Below the pieces are notes generated by a model, which searched no databases, was not told the DNA's origin, and saw nothing but the letters and a program-made list of their open reading frames with translations. DNA of 64,000 nucleotides from an uncultured Collinsella sp. (GTDB lineage: Bacteria; Actinomycetota; Coriobacteriia; Coriobacteriales; Coriobacteriaceae). A program made the position numbers and the translations under genes. How positions within the stretch are numbered: position 1 is the stretch's first letter; every line of letters starts with the position of its first letter. Positions 41,759 to 50,692 of the stretch are shown here, one piece after another. Where the stretch lies: positions 62,001-126,000 of the forward strand of contig UQLF01000003.1 of the NCBI GenBank assembly GCA_900541875.1. The letters run 5' to 3'.

Positions 41759-42616
41759 TTACTCCTCGTCGTCCTCGCCATCGTCCTCATCCTCAAGATG
41801 ATCGAGCAGGTAGCGAAGACCCTCGCTGACCTCGTTAACGGGCACCTTGGCAACGTAGCGCGCGTCGACGGCGGGCCTCATGATAACACCCTCGCCCGAA
41901 GGCACACGCATGCTCTCGAGCTCATCCTCATCAGTGCGGGCGATATCGCCGGCATTCATGCGCTGACCAGTCAACAGGAAGGTCAGACGGCAGGCGGCAT
42001 CGATGGAAATCGAGGCGATGCGATCGAGGTAGCGCGAAACCATGATGGCGCGGCGCAGATCGTCATAGTTGCTGTCGTCGTCCATAAAGTCGCCCGTATC
42101 CATACGGTTAAAGGTGCGGAAGAACTTCTCGTAGGCGGCGTGCACTGGCTCGTCCTCGACGGCCAAGTTGCAGATGATGGACATATCATTGGTGACGAGC
42201 GCAGAAAGCGAAGAGCCCAGCACCTGGTAGACAGCCTCAGCCTCGGCCTCAACCGTGCCGACAAGCTCCTTGGGCAGCGAGATGTCGGCCTTGATCATAT
42301 GACGCGTGGCGCGGCAGATCTGACGGACCTTATCGGTCATGCGCTGCAGGTTAAAGTCGACGTAGATGATCGTCTGAAGCAGGCGGAAGTCGGAGGCGAC
42401 CGGTGACTGCGTGGCGATCAGGTTGTAGCACACGGCCTCCAAGTTAGCGCAGCGCGCGTCAATCGAAAGCGTGCGCTTCTTGGTCTTGGTGGCGAGCTTG
42501 CGGTCGTCGGTCACATAGGCCTTAACGGCATCGTGGAGGGCCAGATCGACGGCCTTGTAGATGCTCAGCATCTCATGACGGGCCTCGATGAGCTGACGGG
42601 AAAACAGTTTGCGCAT
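41759..42616 (-). CDS. phoU: Phosphate signalling protein PhoU
   Basis: Cytoplasmic regulator that couples Pst activity to the phosphate two-component system, 285 residues. Two three-helix repeats are visible: DDRKLATKTKKRTLSIDARC-type first part with VASDFRLLQTIIYVDFNLQRM, and the second with DDLRRAIMVSRYLDRIASISIDAA. The family is usually about 215-240 residues; the extra C-terminal 60 residues end in a strongly acidic stretch (LDHLEDEDDGEDDEE). GGAG lies 6 bases before ATG 42616. It is the last gene of the pst operon. No phoR/phoP kinase-regulator pair is in the window. Confidence 0.93.
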   Translation of the reverse strand: MRKLFSRQLIEARHEMLSIYKAVDLALHDAVKAYVTDDRKLATKTKKRTLSIDARCANLEAVCYNLIATQSPVASDFRLLQTIIYVDFNLQRMTDKVRQICRATRHMIKADISLPKELVGTVEAEAEAVYQVLGSSLSALVTNDMSIICNLAVEDEPVHAAYEKFFRTFNRMDTGDFMDDDSNYDDLRRAIMVSRYLDRIASISIDAACRLTFLLTGQRMNAGDIARTDEDELESMRVPSGEGVIMRPAVDARYVAKVPVNEVSEGLRYLLDHLEDEDDGEDDEE

Positions 42617-42708
42617 GGTTCACTCCAATCAGTTGGGTGCGGTCATGCCGCCCGCACAGTGAATACGCACCGGACCAGATCCGATCGGCTTGGGACTAGT
42701 CGCACCGA

Positions 42709-43512
<804 letters not shown>

Positions 43513-43524
43513 GGGACTCCTTAA

Positions 43525-44430
43525 CTAGCGACGCTTGCGCGACAGGAAGCGCGCAAACAGGTTGAAGGCCAGAATGATCACCATCAGCAAGAGCGCGGTA
43601 CCGTAGGCTGCGTTCATGTTGATGCCGTCGTTGGCAAGCAGGTACAGGTGAACCGTCATGGGGCGGCCGGAATCGAGCGGCGAGATAGGTAGATTGATGG
43701 CCTGGCCCATGGTGTAGAGCACCACCGCGGTCTCGCCGATGGCGCGGCCGATGGCAAGGACGATGCCGGTGGCAATGCGGCCAAAGGCCGAAGGAAGCAC
43801 AATCTTGGAGACAACCTGCCACTTGGTGGCGCCCAGGCCGTACGCGCCCCAACGGATATAGCGCGGAACGGCGCGAATGGCTTCTTCGGTGGTGCGCATG
43901 ACGATGGGAAGCATCAAGAGCGCGAGCGCCAGAGCGGCCGAGACCATCGAAAGGCCCAGGCCCATGGCCTCGACAAACAAGGCGTAGCCAAACAGGCCCA
44001 TAACGATGGAGGGCACAGAGGCCAAAGCGTCAGCAGCGTAGCGAATGAGATCGACGACCTTGCCCTGCTTGGCGTACTCGGCCAGATAGACGGCTGCCAG
44101 CACAGCGATCGGCGTGCAGATAAGCATGGCGAGCGCCGTCACGTAGACGGTCGAGACGATCGTGGGCCAAATTCCGCCCTCGGCGTTGACGCCCTGGGGC
44201 CAACCGAAGATAAAGTCGAGCGAGATATGTGGCAGGCCGTTAATGACCACGTAGGCGATGATAGCGACCAGCACCAGCGTGGTGATGTAGGCAGCGGCAC
44301 GAAACACGCCAAGCATGATCTTGTTGGACAGGTCCTTGTTGATGCGGCCCTTCTTGCCGTGGGAAAGGGCACGCTTTATGCGCTCGCGCGACGAGGTCGT
44401 ATCGGCCGTCGTGTCAACGGAATCGGACAT
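43525..44430 (-). CDS. pstA: Phosphate ABC transporter permease PstA
   Basis: Membrane subunit of the Pst importer, 301 residues and six predicted helices. The N-terminal cytoplasmic part of about 50 residues is longer than in E. coli. The MetI-type EAA loop is AIRAVPRYIRWGAYGLGATKWQ in parts (YGLGATKWQVVSKIVLPSA). The family's GIVLAIGRAIGETAVVLYTMG is in the last third. It starts 3 bases after the pstC stop, so the two permeases are co-translated. Confidence 0.94.
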   Translation of the reverse strand: MSDSVDTTADTTSSRERIKRALSHGKKGRINKDLSNKIMLGVFRAAAYITTLVLVAIIAYVVINGLPHISLDFIFGWPQGVNAEGGIWPTIVSTVYVTALAMLICTPIAVLAAVYLAEYAKQGKVVDLIRYAADALASVPSIVMGLFGYALFVEAMGLGLSMVSAALALALLMLPIVMRTTEEAIRAVPRYIRWGAYGLGATKWQVVSKIVLPSAFGRIATGIVLAIGRAIGETAVVLYTMGQAINLPISPLDSGRPMTVHLYLLANDGINMNAAYGTALLLMVIILAFNLFARFLSRKRR

Positions 44431-44433
44431 AGC

Positions 44434-45360
44434 CTACCCCCTCTTCTTCTTGGAAATCAGACGGACGATGCCCACCAGCGTGGCGGAGATGATAAACAGG
44501 ACCACACCCATGCCGAACAGCGCCGAGCGATGCAGACCCGAGGAATAGCTCATGTCGAGCGCGATCTGGCTCGTGAGCGTCGAGATGGGGCTCGCGATGC
44601 TATCGGGAATGACCGGAGCGTTGCCCACGACCATGAGCACGGCCATGGTCTCGCCGATGGCACGGCCCATACCCAGCACGATGGCATCCACGATACCCAG
44701 CTTGGCGGCAGGTAACACGACCTTATAGATGGTCTGCCACTTGGTGGCGCCCATGGCATACGATGCCTCGCGAATACCCATAGGAATGGAATTGAGGGCA
44801 TCGATGGTGAGCGTAGTGATGGTGGGGACGATCATGATGGCGAGCACGAACCACGCCGTCAGTGCGCCAAAACCAAGACCGCCGGTCAGTTGTGCGATAA
44901 ACGGGCGGATGATGATCATGCCGAAAAAGCCGTAGATGATAGAAGGGATGCCGGCCAGCAGGTCGACGGCAGGGCTGATGAGCTTGCGCACGCGCTTGCT
45001 GGCAATCTCGACCAGGTAAACGGCCGTACCCACGCCCAGCGGCACGCCCATGGCGAGCGCACCAACGGTCACCAGACCCGAGCCGGCAAGCAGCGACAAG
45101 ATGCCGTAGTGGCCCTCGGAAGGCGCCCACGTAAAGCTAAAGAAGTCCGCCAGACCGATGTCGGTAAAGACGGGAAGCGCCGAGTACGTGGTAAAGACAA
45201 AAATCAGGATGACGGTAACGACCGCCAAGAACGCGCAGGCAAAGAAGATCCACTGCAGCGCTTTCTCCTTGATATAGGTACTGCGCGATACGAGCGCCAG
45301 CTCGCGCTTCTTGGGCGCCTGAGCATTCTGCTCAGCCTGGGAGTTTTCCTGTGCTTCCAT
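44434..45360 (-). CDS. pstC: Phosphate ABC transporter permease PstC
   Basis: Second membrane subunit of the Pst importer, 308 residues. Conserved parts are SALPVFTDIGLADFF, GHYGILSLLAGS, the EAA loop ASYAMGATKWQTIYKVVLPAA and GMGRAIGETMAVLMVVGNAP. The first 25 residues are a Gln/Ala-rich cytoplasmic leader. ATG 45360 has GGGGAG 8 bases upstream; a GTG three codons earlier abuts that site. The start lies 1 base from the pstS stop, again pointing to one translation unit. Confidence 0.94.
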   Translation of the reverse strand: MEAQENSQAEQNAQAPKKRELALVSRSTYIKEKALQWIFFACAFLAVVTVILIFVFTTYSALPVFTDIGLADFFSFTWAPSEGHYGILSLLAGSGLVTVGALAMGVPLGVGTAVYLVEIASKRVRKLISPAVDLLAGIPSIIYGFFGMIIIRPFIAQLTGGLGFGALTAWFVLAIMIVPTITTLTIDALNSIPMGIREASYAMGATKWQTIYKVVLPAAKLGIVDAIVLGMGRAIGETMAVLMVVGNAPVIPDSIASPISTLTSQIALDMSYSSGLHRSALFGMGVVLFIISATLVGIVRLISKKKRG

Positions 45361-45361
45361 G

Positions 45362-46198
45362 CTACTCACTCCCCTTCTCGTCGTTGGTGACGGGAATAAA
45401 GCCCGCCTCGCGAATCTGCTTGTCCATCTTTTCGGACGTCACGTAGTCGATGTAATCCTGCGCCTGCTGCGAAGGCTCGCCCTTCACAAAGAAGTAAAGG
45501 TCGCGCGAGATGGGATAGCCGCCGCTCGCGACCGTCTTCTCGGACGCCTCAACATGATTGACCGAGACGGCCTTGACCGAGGTCTTGGCGTTGAGGCTAT
45601 CGACGAAGCCCAGCGAAATGTAGCCAATGGCACCGCGCGAACGAGATACCACGTCGCGCACCTGGCCCGTGCCCGAAAGAACGGCCGAGCGGCGATCGAA
45701 CGGGGTGCCGTCCATCACGATGGTGCGAAAGGCCTCACGCGTGCCGGACGCCTCATCTCGGTTGATGATCTGGATCTTCAGGTCCTCGCCACCGACTTCT
45801 TTCCAGTTGGTGATCTTGCCGGCGTAGATATCGCGGAGCTGCTCGGTCGAGAGGTTATCGACGGGGTTGTCGTCGTTCACGATGACCGCGATACCGTCGT
45901 GGGCAATGACGATGGGAGTCAGGCCCAGATCCTGTTCGTCGGCATTGAGTCCACGGGAGGAGCTGGCGATATCGGCCGTGCCGGCGCTGACGGCCTCGAT
46001 GCCAGCGGAAGAACCCAAACCGGAAACGAGCACGTCAATGCCGGTCTCCTCCTTAAAGCCCTCGGCCGCAATCTCAGCGATAGGAAGGCAGGTCGTGGAG
46101 CCGGCGACGGTAATGGAAGAGGTAGAAGATCCCGAAGAACAGGCACACAGCGTAAGCGTAAGCACAGCGGCGCTCAGGACCGATACGATCTTTCTCAT
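45362..46198 (-). CDS. pstS: Phosphate-binding lipoprotein PstS
   Basis: Lipid-anchored phosphate receptor, 278 residues. The signal peptide ends at the lipobox LTLCAC with Cys at about 18 to 20. Phosphate-binding loops are SITVAGSTTCLPIAE, SSRGLNADE and the NRDEASGTREAF segment. The ATG at 46198 overlaps the pgeF stop as ATGA, and the bases upstream show only a weak ribosome binding site, so pstS translation probably depends on pgeF. It heads the pstSCAB part of the operon. Confidence 0.95.
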   Translation of the reverse strand: MRKIVSVLSAAVLTLTLCACSSGSSTSSITVAGSTTCLPIAEIAAEGFKEETGIDVLVSGLGSSAGIEAVSAGTADIASSSRGLNADEQDLGLTPIVIAHDGIAVIVNDDNPVDNLSTEQLRDIYAGKITNWKEVGGEDLKIQIINRDEASGTREAFRTIVMDGTPFDRRSAVLSGTGQVRDVVSRSRGAIGYISLGFVDSLNAKTSVKAVSVNHVEASEKTVASGGYPISRDLYFFVKGEPSQQAQDYIDYVTSEKMDKQIREAGFIPVTNDEKGSE

Positions 46199-46995
46199 AG
46201 CATCACGCCGATCGCAGCATGGCGCCCACAGGTGCCGTCCTCGTTACGGTAGGAATAAAAGCGGTCGTTCTGACGCACAGTCGAAAGCTGGGTATCCACG
46301 ATATTATCCGCGTCGACACCGACATCTACCAGCGCCTCGCAAATGGCAGCGGAAAGATCAAGCATGCGAGAGGCGCTCGCATCGATGCAAGAGAACTCGG
46401 CGGCAAAGCGATCCATGAGTTCCTGGGATACCTCATATTCGTCACCCAAGATATGGGGGCCGATATAGGCGGAAACGTCGCTCGCATCGCAGCCGGCAGC
46501 ATCACAAAGCGCCTGGCACGCCTTGGCAGAAATACGTGCAATCGTGCCCTTCCAACCGGAGTGCACCACGGCAAATCCGCCAGGGGCCACCAGCACCACG
46601 GGAACGCAGTCGGCAAAGCAGAGCAGCACAGGCACGTTATGCACCGTACAGACGATGGCATCGCAGCCCTCGGCAATCTGCTCGCGGACGTCCTCAAGGT
46701 CATCGGCACCGTTCGAGGCCACCGTCACGACATGGTCACCGTGTACTTGATTGGGAACAAGCAGGTTGTGCTCGCACTCCGCGGCCCCTATGGCCTCGAG
46801 TGCGCGGCGACGATTTTCTTGAACGGCAAAGGGGTCATCGCCAACATGCGAGCCCAGATTGAGTGAGGAGTACGCATCTTCGGAAACACCGCCGGCGCGT
46901 TCGGTAAAAGCAAAGCGAACATCGTGCGTCGCGCCCTCTACCAACGTAACTCCATCATGGTCGACACGCGAAACGCTGTCCGCACGTGCTGCCAT
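46195..46995 (-). CDS. pgeF: Peptidoglycan editing factor PgeF (YlmD, laccase domain)
   Basis: Cytoplasmic multicopper-polyphenol-oxidase-fold protein that in E. coli removes wrongly incorporated L-Ser from UDP-MurNAc-dipeptide; 266 residues. Metal-site motifs are VPNQVHGDHV, CFADCVPVVLVAPGG and the later VVHSGWKGTIARI. AGGAGG lies 7 bases before ATG 46995; a longer open frame to 47658 runs into ftsZ antisense and is spurious. A terminator separates it from ftsZ. Its TGA overlaps the pstS ATG, which ties a peptidoglycan quality-control gene to phosphate uptake. Confidence 0.92.
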   Translation of the reverse strand: MAARADSVSRVDHDGVTLVEGATHDVRFAFTERAGGVSEDAYSSLNLGSHVGDDPFAVQENRRRALEAIGAAECEHNLLVPNQVHGDHVVTVASNGADDLEDVREQIAEGCDAIVCTVHNVPVLLCFADCVPVVLVAPGGFAVVHSGWKGTIARISAKACQALCDAAGCDASDVSAYIGPHILGDEYEVSQELMDRFAAEFSCIDASASRMLDLSAAICEALVDVGVDADNIVDTQLSTVRQNDRFYSYRNEDGTCGRHAAIGVML

Positions 46996-47098
46996 ACTAA
47001 AGCCTCCTAATAACACAAGTATCGCGGCGACGCCGCAGCAGTCCGTGCCACACGGCTGCCATACTTCATCAAAAGGATACCCGCAGCGGTAGGGGCTA

Positions 47099-47120
47099 AA
47101 CGTAAGGGGAACGTAAGGAG
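47099..47120 (-). promoter_or_regulatory. Tandem 11-bp repeat upstream of pgeF-pst, PHO-box-like
   Basis: On the plus strand AACGTAAGGGG (47099-47109) is followed at once by AACGTAAGGAG (47110-47120), 10 of 11 identical. Response regulators of the PhoB/PhoP type bind tandem 11-bp direct repeats, and the genes downstream are pgeF and pst. TATCCT at 47079-47074 on the minus strand is a weak -10 candidate. The start codon is about 105 bases away. Confidence 0.5.
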
Positions 47121-47154
47121 ATTGGAGGCTTTCGTTTACAAAGGCAAAACACAA

Positions 47155-47186
47155 CAAAAAGGGTGCGCCCAATCGGACGCACCCCA
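47155..47186 (-). terminator. Terminator after ftsZ
   Basis: Minus-strand GGGGTGCGTCC GATT GGGCGCACCC followed by TTTTTG. It separates the division cluster from the pgeF-pst operon. Confidence 0.92.
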
Positions 47187-47209
47187 TACAGGTCGCTGAG
47201 AAAAACGAA

Positions 47210-48364
47210 CTAGAAGCTGCCGCGCTTGAGGAAGTCAGGAAGCTCAAACTGGTCGTTGCCAAAGTTGGGCAGCTCGGTACCACCGACGTTGCGAGTCGGG
47301 GCAGCCTGAGCCGGGCTCGTGGCAGGAGCGGTGCGCTGCGGCTCGGTAGAAGCAGCGGCCTTGCTCTGGGACTGCTGTGCAGCGAAGAGCTCGTCCTGAC
47401 GGTTGACGTTGGAGTCGGAGAAGCCCGTAGCGATGACGGTAATACGCACCTGATCGCCCAGGGACTCGTCGACAACGGTACCGAAGATGATGTTGGCCTC
47501 GGGGTCGACGGCATTGGCGACAACGTCGGCGGCGTCGCTGATCTCCTGGATGCCCAGGTCCTTGGAACCGGCAATGGAAAGCAGGACGCGCGTAGCGCCA
47601 TCGATGGAGCTCTCGAGCAGCGGGCTGGAAATAGCCTGCTGGGCAGCGTCGACGGCACGGGTGTCCCCAGAAGCGGTACCGATACCCATCATGGCGGTAC
47701 CGGCCTGCTTCATGATGGTCTTAACATCGGCGAAGTCCAGGTTGATGATACCGGGGACGGTGATGAGGTCGGTGATGCCCTGGGTGCCCTGGGAAAGGAC
47801 GCCATCGGCGATTGCGAAGGCCTCAAGCATGGTGGTCTTCTTCTCGGCGATGTCGAGCAGCTTGTCGTTAGGGATAACGATCATGGTGTCGACGCAGTCG
47901 GAAAGCGTCTTAATGCCTTCTTCGGCGCTCTTCTTGCGCTTGCGGCCCTCAAACGTAAAGGGCTTGGTCACGACGGCGACGGTCAGCGCGCCGACCTCGT
48001 TCATCGCGATATCGGCAACGATGGGGGCAGCGCCGGTACCGGTGCCGCCGCCCTCGCCGCAGGTGATGAACACCATATCGGCGCCAGCGAGCGCCTCGGC
48101 GATGTCGTCGCGGGACTCATCGGCGGCCTTACGGCCGACCTCGGGGTTGGCGCCAGCGCCCAGGCCGCGGGTCAGGTCGGTGCCGATGTGCACCTTGATA
48201 TCGGCATCAGAGATCGCGAGTGCCTGAGCATCGGTGTTGATGGCAACAAACTCGACGCCGCGGATACCCTCTTCGATCATTCGATTGACCGCGTTGGTAC
48301 CGCCGCCGCCGACGCCGACCACCTTAATGACGGCAAGGTAGTTGTTGATCTCTGTCTCGTGCAT
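47210..48364 (-). CDS. ftsZ: Cell division GTPase FtsZ
   Basis: Tubulin-like GTPase that forms the Z-ring, 384 residues. The N-terminal GTPase part has VVGVGGGGTNAVNRM, GLGAGANPEVG, the tubulin signature GGGTGTGAAPIVA and the synergy loop NLDFADVKTIM (T7). A variable Gln/Ala/Pro-rich linker (about 322-362) is followed by the C-terminal peptide FELPDFLKRGSF that binds SepF and others. ATG 48364 has GGAGG 6 bases upstream. A 198-base AT-rich gap before it (48365-48562) probably holds a promoter, so ftsZ need not depend on readthrough from ftsQ. Confidence 0.97.
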   Translation of the reverse strand: MHETEINNYLAVIKVVGVGGGGTNAVNRMIEEGIRGVEFVAINTDAQALAISDADIKVHIGTDLTRGLGAGANPEVGRKAADESRDDIAEALAGADMVFITCGEGGGTGTGAAPIVADIAMNEVGALTVAVVTKPFTFEGRKRKKSAEEGIKTLSDCVDTMIVIPNDKLLDIAEKKTTMLEAFAIADGVLSQGTQGITDLITVPGIINLDFADVKTIMKQAGTAMMGIGTASGDTRAVDAAQQAISSPLLESSIDGATRVLLSIAGSKDLGIQEISDAADVVANAVDPEANIIFGTVVDESLGDQVRITVIATGFSDSNVNRQDELFAAQQSQSKAAASTEPQRTAPATSPAQAAPTRNVGGTELPNFGNDQFELPDFLKRGSF

Positions 48365-48562
48365 GTCGGTCCTCCGAACAAAGGTTATTGCCATAGCATG
48401 GGTTGACCCCTGCGCACATTAACCTTCAAGTTGAAAGTAAATGCAAAGGTAAACCGTATTATGTTTGCACATTATGAACGTATCAGTCAAATAATTGACG
48501 GTGAAAACCAAACAAACCAGATAAACGGCGCGGTATGCCCCGTCAACAAAGGCCAGAAAACA

Positions 48563-49819
48563 CTACGAGGTCGGTGCGTTCCTAAACGTATAGTTGCCAG
48601 GAGATCGAACGTTGATATACGTCACGCCCTCCACCTGCGAAAGCAGCTTGGTGACTACGCGTTCTTTCTTGGCGATATCGTTCGAATCGCCCAGCGACAC
48701 CTCAATGCCGTTATTGAGGTTTGCCGAGATGGCTTCGACCGAAGGCGTGGAAATATCCTTGACTTGTCCCAAGAACTCGCTCGAAAAACCACGCACATAA
48801 TCCAGGCCGGCCTTAACGGCCTTGGAGTTCACCGCCTGGCCGGAAACCGGAGCGACATCCGCCGAGACATCAGTCAACAGCACCGCGCCATAATGCTTAA
48901 CGAGCGCCAGCGCGGCATCGATTCCGGTCAAGGTATTTGAGCCCTGACCCGTCGTGATGACGTTGCCCTGGTCGTCCACTTCGACCGACGTCGACAGCGG
49001 GGCGATCCAGGTGTCATCATCCCCGATGGCCCAGGCTAGGTCATCGGAGCTGATATAGGCAATTGCGATGACCTTGCGCTCCATAGGCGTAATGATGAGC
49101 GTATGCGGGAACTGACGCTGGACATCCACGCCCGAGACCCACGGGTTCTGCTTGAGGTCCTCGGTAATCTGGTCGGGATCGACGTTAAAAAGCGACGTAC
49201 CCTCGGGCAAATCGATCAGCTGGATAGCATCGTGCTTCGTCACATGCTCGCTGCCTTGAATCTGAATATCAGTGGCGGTAAACAATCCAGAGTTAATCAC
49301 CACGATGGCAACGACGACGAGCACGGCCAAGACGGCCAGAACGCCGCCCACGATTTTGCCTTTGCCTGTAACGACAGAAGCGGCGTCTGATGTTTTATTT
49401 ACCATCGCCCCAAGTGAAGACAACGGGTTGACGCTTTTTTTACCCGAAGGCTTCTTGGCGGTAGCCGGCACCGATGTCAGCGAGCGCGGTTTCGATGCGC
49501 CCAGCGTGCGACCTGGACGCGGCGCTTTAGTTCCCGTCGAGGGCTTAGGAGTTGCCATGGGACGGGCAGGCTTGGCGCCCATAGCAGGCTTTGACGTCAC
49601 CGAGGGACGCGAGGACTTTTTTGCGGCCGGACGATTACCGAGCTGCGAGCCGACGACCGGACGACTGGTCTGTCGAGCATGCCCGACAGACTTAGAGTGC
49701 GCGACGGTATTGCGTTGAGGTTTGGCAGGCGCGCCGGAACGCCCTCCGGCGCGGCGGAAGGTGGGTTTCGATGCTCTAGAAGCCGAGGAATTTAACTTCC
49801 GGTCTGAGCTCGATGCCAT
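48563..49819 (-). CDS. ftsQ: Cell division protein FtsQ/DivIB with long basic N terminus
   Basis: Bitopic divisome protein, 418 residues. The cytoplasmic N terminus of about 155 residues is very basic and Ser/Pro/Ala-rich (low complexity) and much longer than the 25-60 usual in the family. One helix follows at about 156-176 (VLAVLAVLVVVAIVVI), then a POTRA domain beginning TATDIQIQGSEHVTKHDAI and the beta domain with NPWVSGVDVQRQFPHTLIITP. ATG 49819 lies inside murB, 44 bases before its end, with GGGAGG 3 bases upstream. murA is not adjacent. Confidence 0.9.
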   Translation of the reverse strand: MASSSDRKLNSSASRASKPTFRRAGGRSGAPAKPQRNTVAHSKSVGHARQTSRPVVGSQLGNRPAAKKSSRPSVTSKPAMGAKPARPMATPKPSTGTKAPRPGRTLGASKPRSLTSVPATAKKPSGKKSVNPLSSLGAMVNKTSDAASVVTGKGKIVGGVLAVLAVLVVVAIVVINSGLFTATDIQIQGSEHVTKHDAIQLIDLPEGTSLFNVDPDQITEDLKQNPWVSGVDVQRQFPHTLIITPMERKVIAIAYISSDDLAWAIGDDDTWIAPLSTSVEVDDQGNVITTGQGSNTLTGIDAALALVKHYGAVLLTDVSADVAPVSGQAVNSKAVKAGLDYVRGFSSEFLGQVKDISTPSVEAISANLNNGIEVSLGDSNDIAKKERVVTKLLSQVEGVTYINVRSPGNYTFRNAPTS

Positions 49820-50687
49820 ACGCCTCCCTCACCTTTCCGTGCACATGTCTGATAACCGCGGCAACGTCATCGGCCGAGGCAGTTCCGTTATTAACGATAA
49901 AATTAGCGTGAACGGGCGAAACTTCCGCGCCGCCAATCGAAAAACCCTTTAATCCACAATCCTCGATAAGCTTGCCCACACTCGCATCGGGCGGGTTGCG
50001 AAAGACCGAACCGCAGGATGCGCGACCCATGGGCTGCGTACGCTTGCGCCTCGTCAGGTACCGCTCCATGCGCTCGCGAATGTCGGCCTTGGGCGCCGGT
50101 TTAAGCTTGAGCACGCACTCGAGGATGATCTCATTGCGGGGAAGGCTACATTCGCGGTAGCCCCAAGTGATCTCGGACCCCGCATAATGTTTGATACCGG
50201 ATGCCGGGTCAAACGTTACGACATCCTCAACCAGCGAGCCAATCCACTCGGTCCGTGTGCCGGCATTCATAGATATCGCGCCGCCGACCGAGCCAGGGAT
50301 GCCAACGGCAAACTCAAGGCCCGAGAGGCTACGCGACAGGGCATCGTTGACCAGGCGCGCAAACATCACGCCCGCACCGACCGTCAGCGTACAACCGTCA
50401 TCGGCAACAACCGTGCGCTGAAACTCACGTCCGAGCGAAATGACGGCGCCGCGATAACCGCCATCGGCAACCAGCAGATTGGAGCCCTTGCCGATGATGA
50501 CCCACGGCACCTGCTCGCGATCGAGCACCGCCACGGCGCGGCGGAGGGCATGATAGCTATGGCACGTCACAAAGAGGTCGGCCTTGCCGCCGATACGATA
50601 GCTCGTATGACGCGCAAGGCGCTCGTCCTCGATCACATCCGTGTCGATCATGCCCGAGAGCGCCATGACGGCGTTAAACAGACCCAT
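49776..50687 (-). CDS. murB: UDP-N-acetylenolpyruvoylglucosamine reductase
   Basis: FAD enzyme that reduces enolpyruvyl-UDP-GlcNAc to UDP-MurNAc, 303 residues. FAD-binding parts are SYRIGGKADLFV and IIGKGSNLLVADGGYRG, with GIPGSVGGAISMNAG in the middle and the catalytic Ser in ASCGSVFRNP near 230. The last active Glu is in the C-terminal HGKVREAYGIELRPEV. Length and this SCGSVF form match the type found in Gram-positives. It starts 5 bases after the murC stop and overlaps ftsQ. Confidence 0.95.
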   Translation of the reverse strand: MGLFNAVMALSGMIDTDVIEDERLARHTSYRIGGKADLFVTCHSYHALRRAVAVLDREQVPWVIIGKGSNLLVADGGYRGAVISLGREFQRTVVADDGCTLTVGAGVMFARLVNDALSRSLSGLEFAVGIPGSVGGAISMNAGTRTEWIGSLVEDVVTFDPASGIKHYAGSEITWGYRECSLPRNEIILECVLKLKPAPKADIRERMERYLTRRKRTQPMGRASCGSVFRNPPDASVGKLIEDCGLKGFSIGGAEVSPVHANFIVNNGTASADDVAAVIRHVHGKVREAYGIELRPEVKFLGF

Positions 50688-50692
50688 TAGAC

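Noticed and set aside
46996..47658. Upstream extension of the pgeF frame
   Set aside because: It runs antisense to nothing coherent and through the ftsZ terminator and the PHO-box-like repeat; the true start has AGGAGG.
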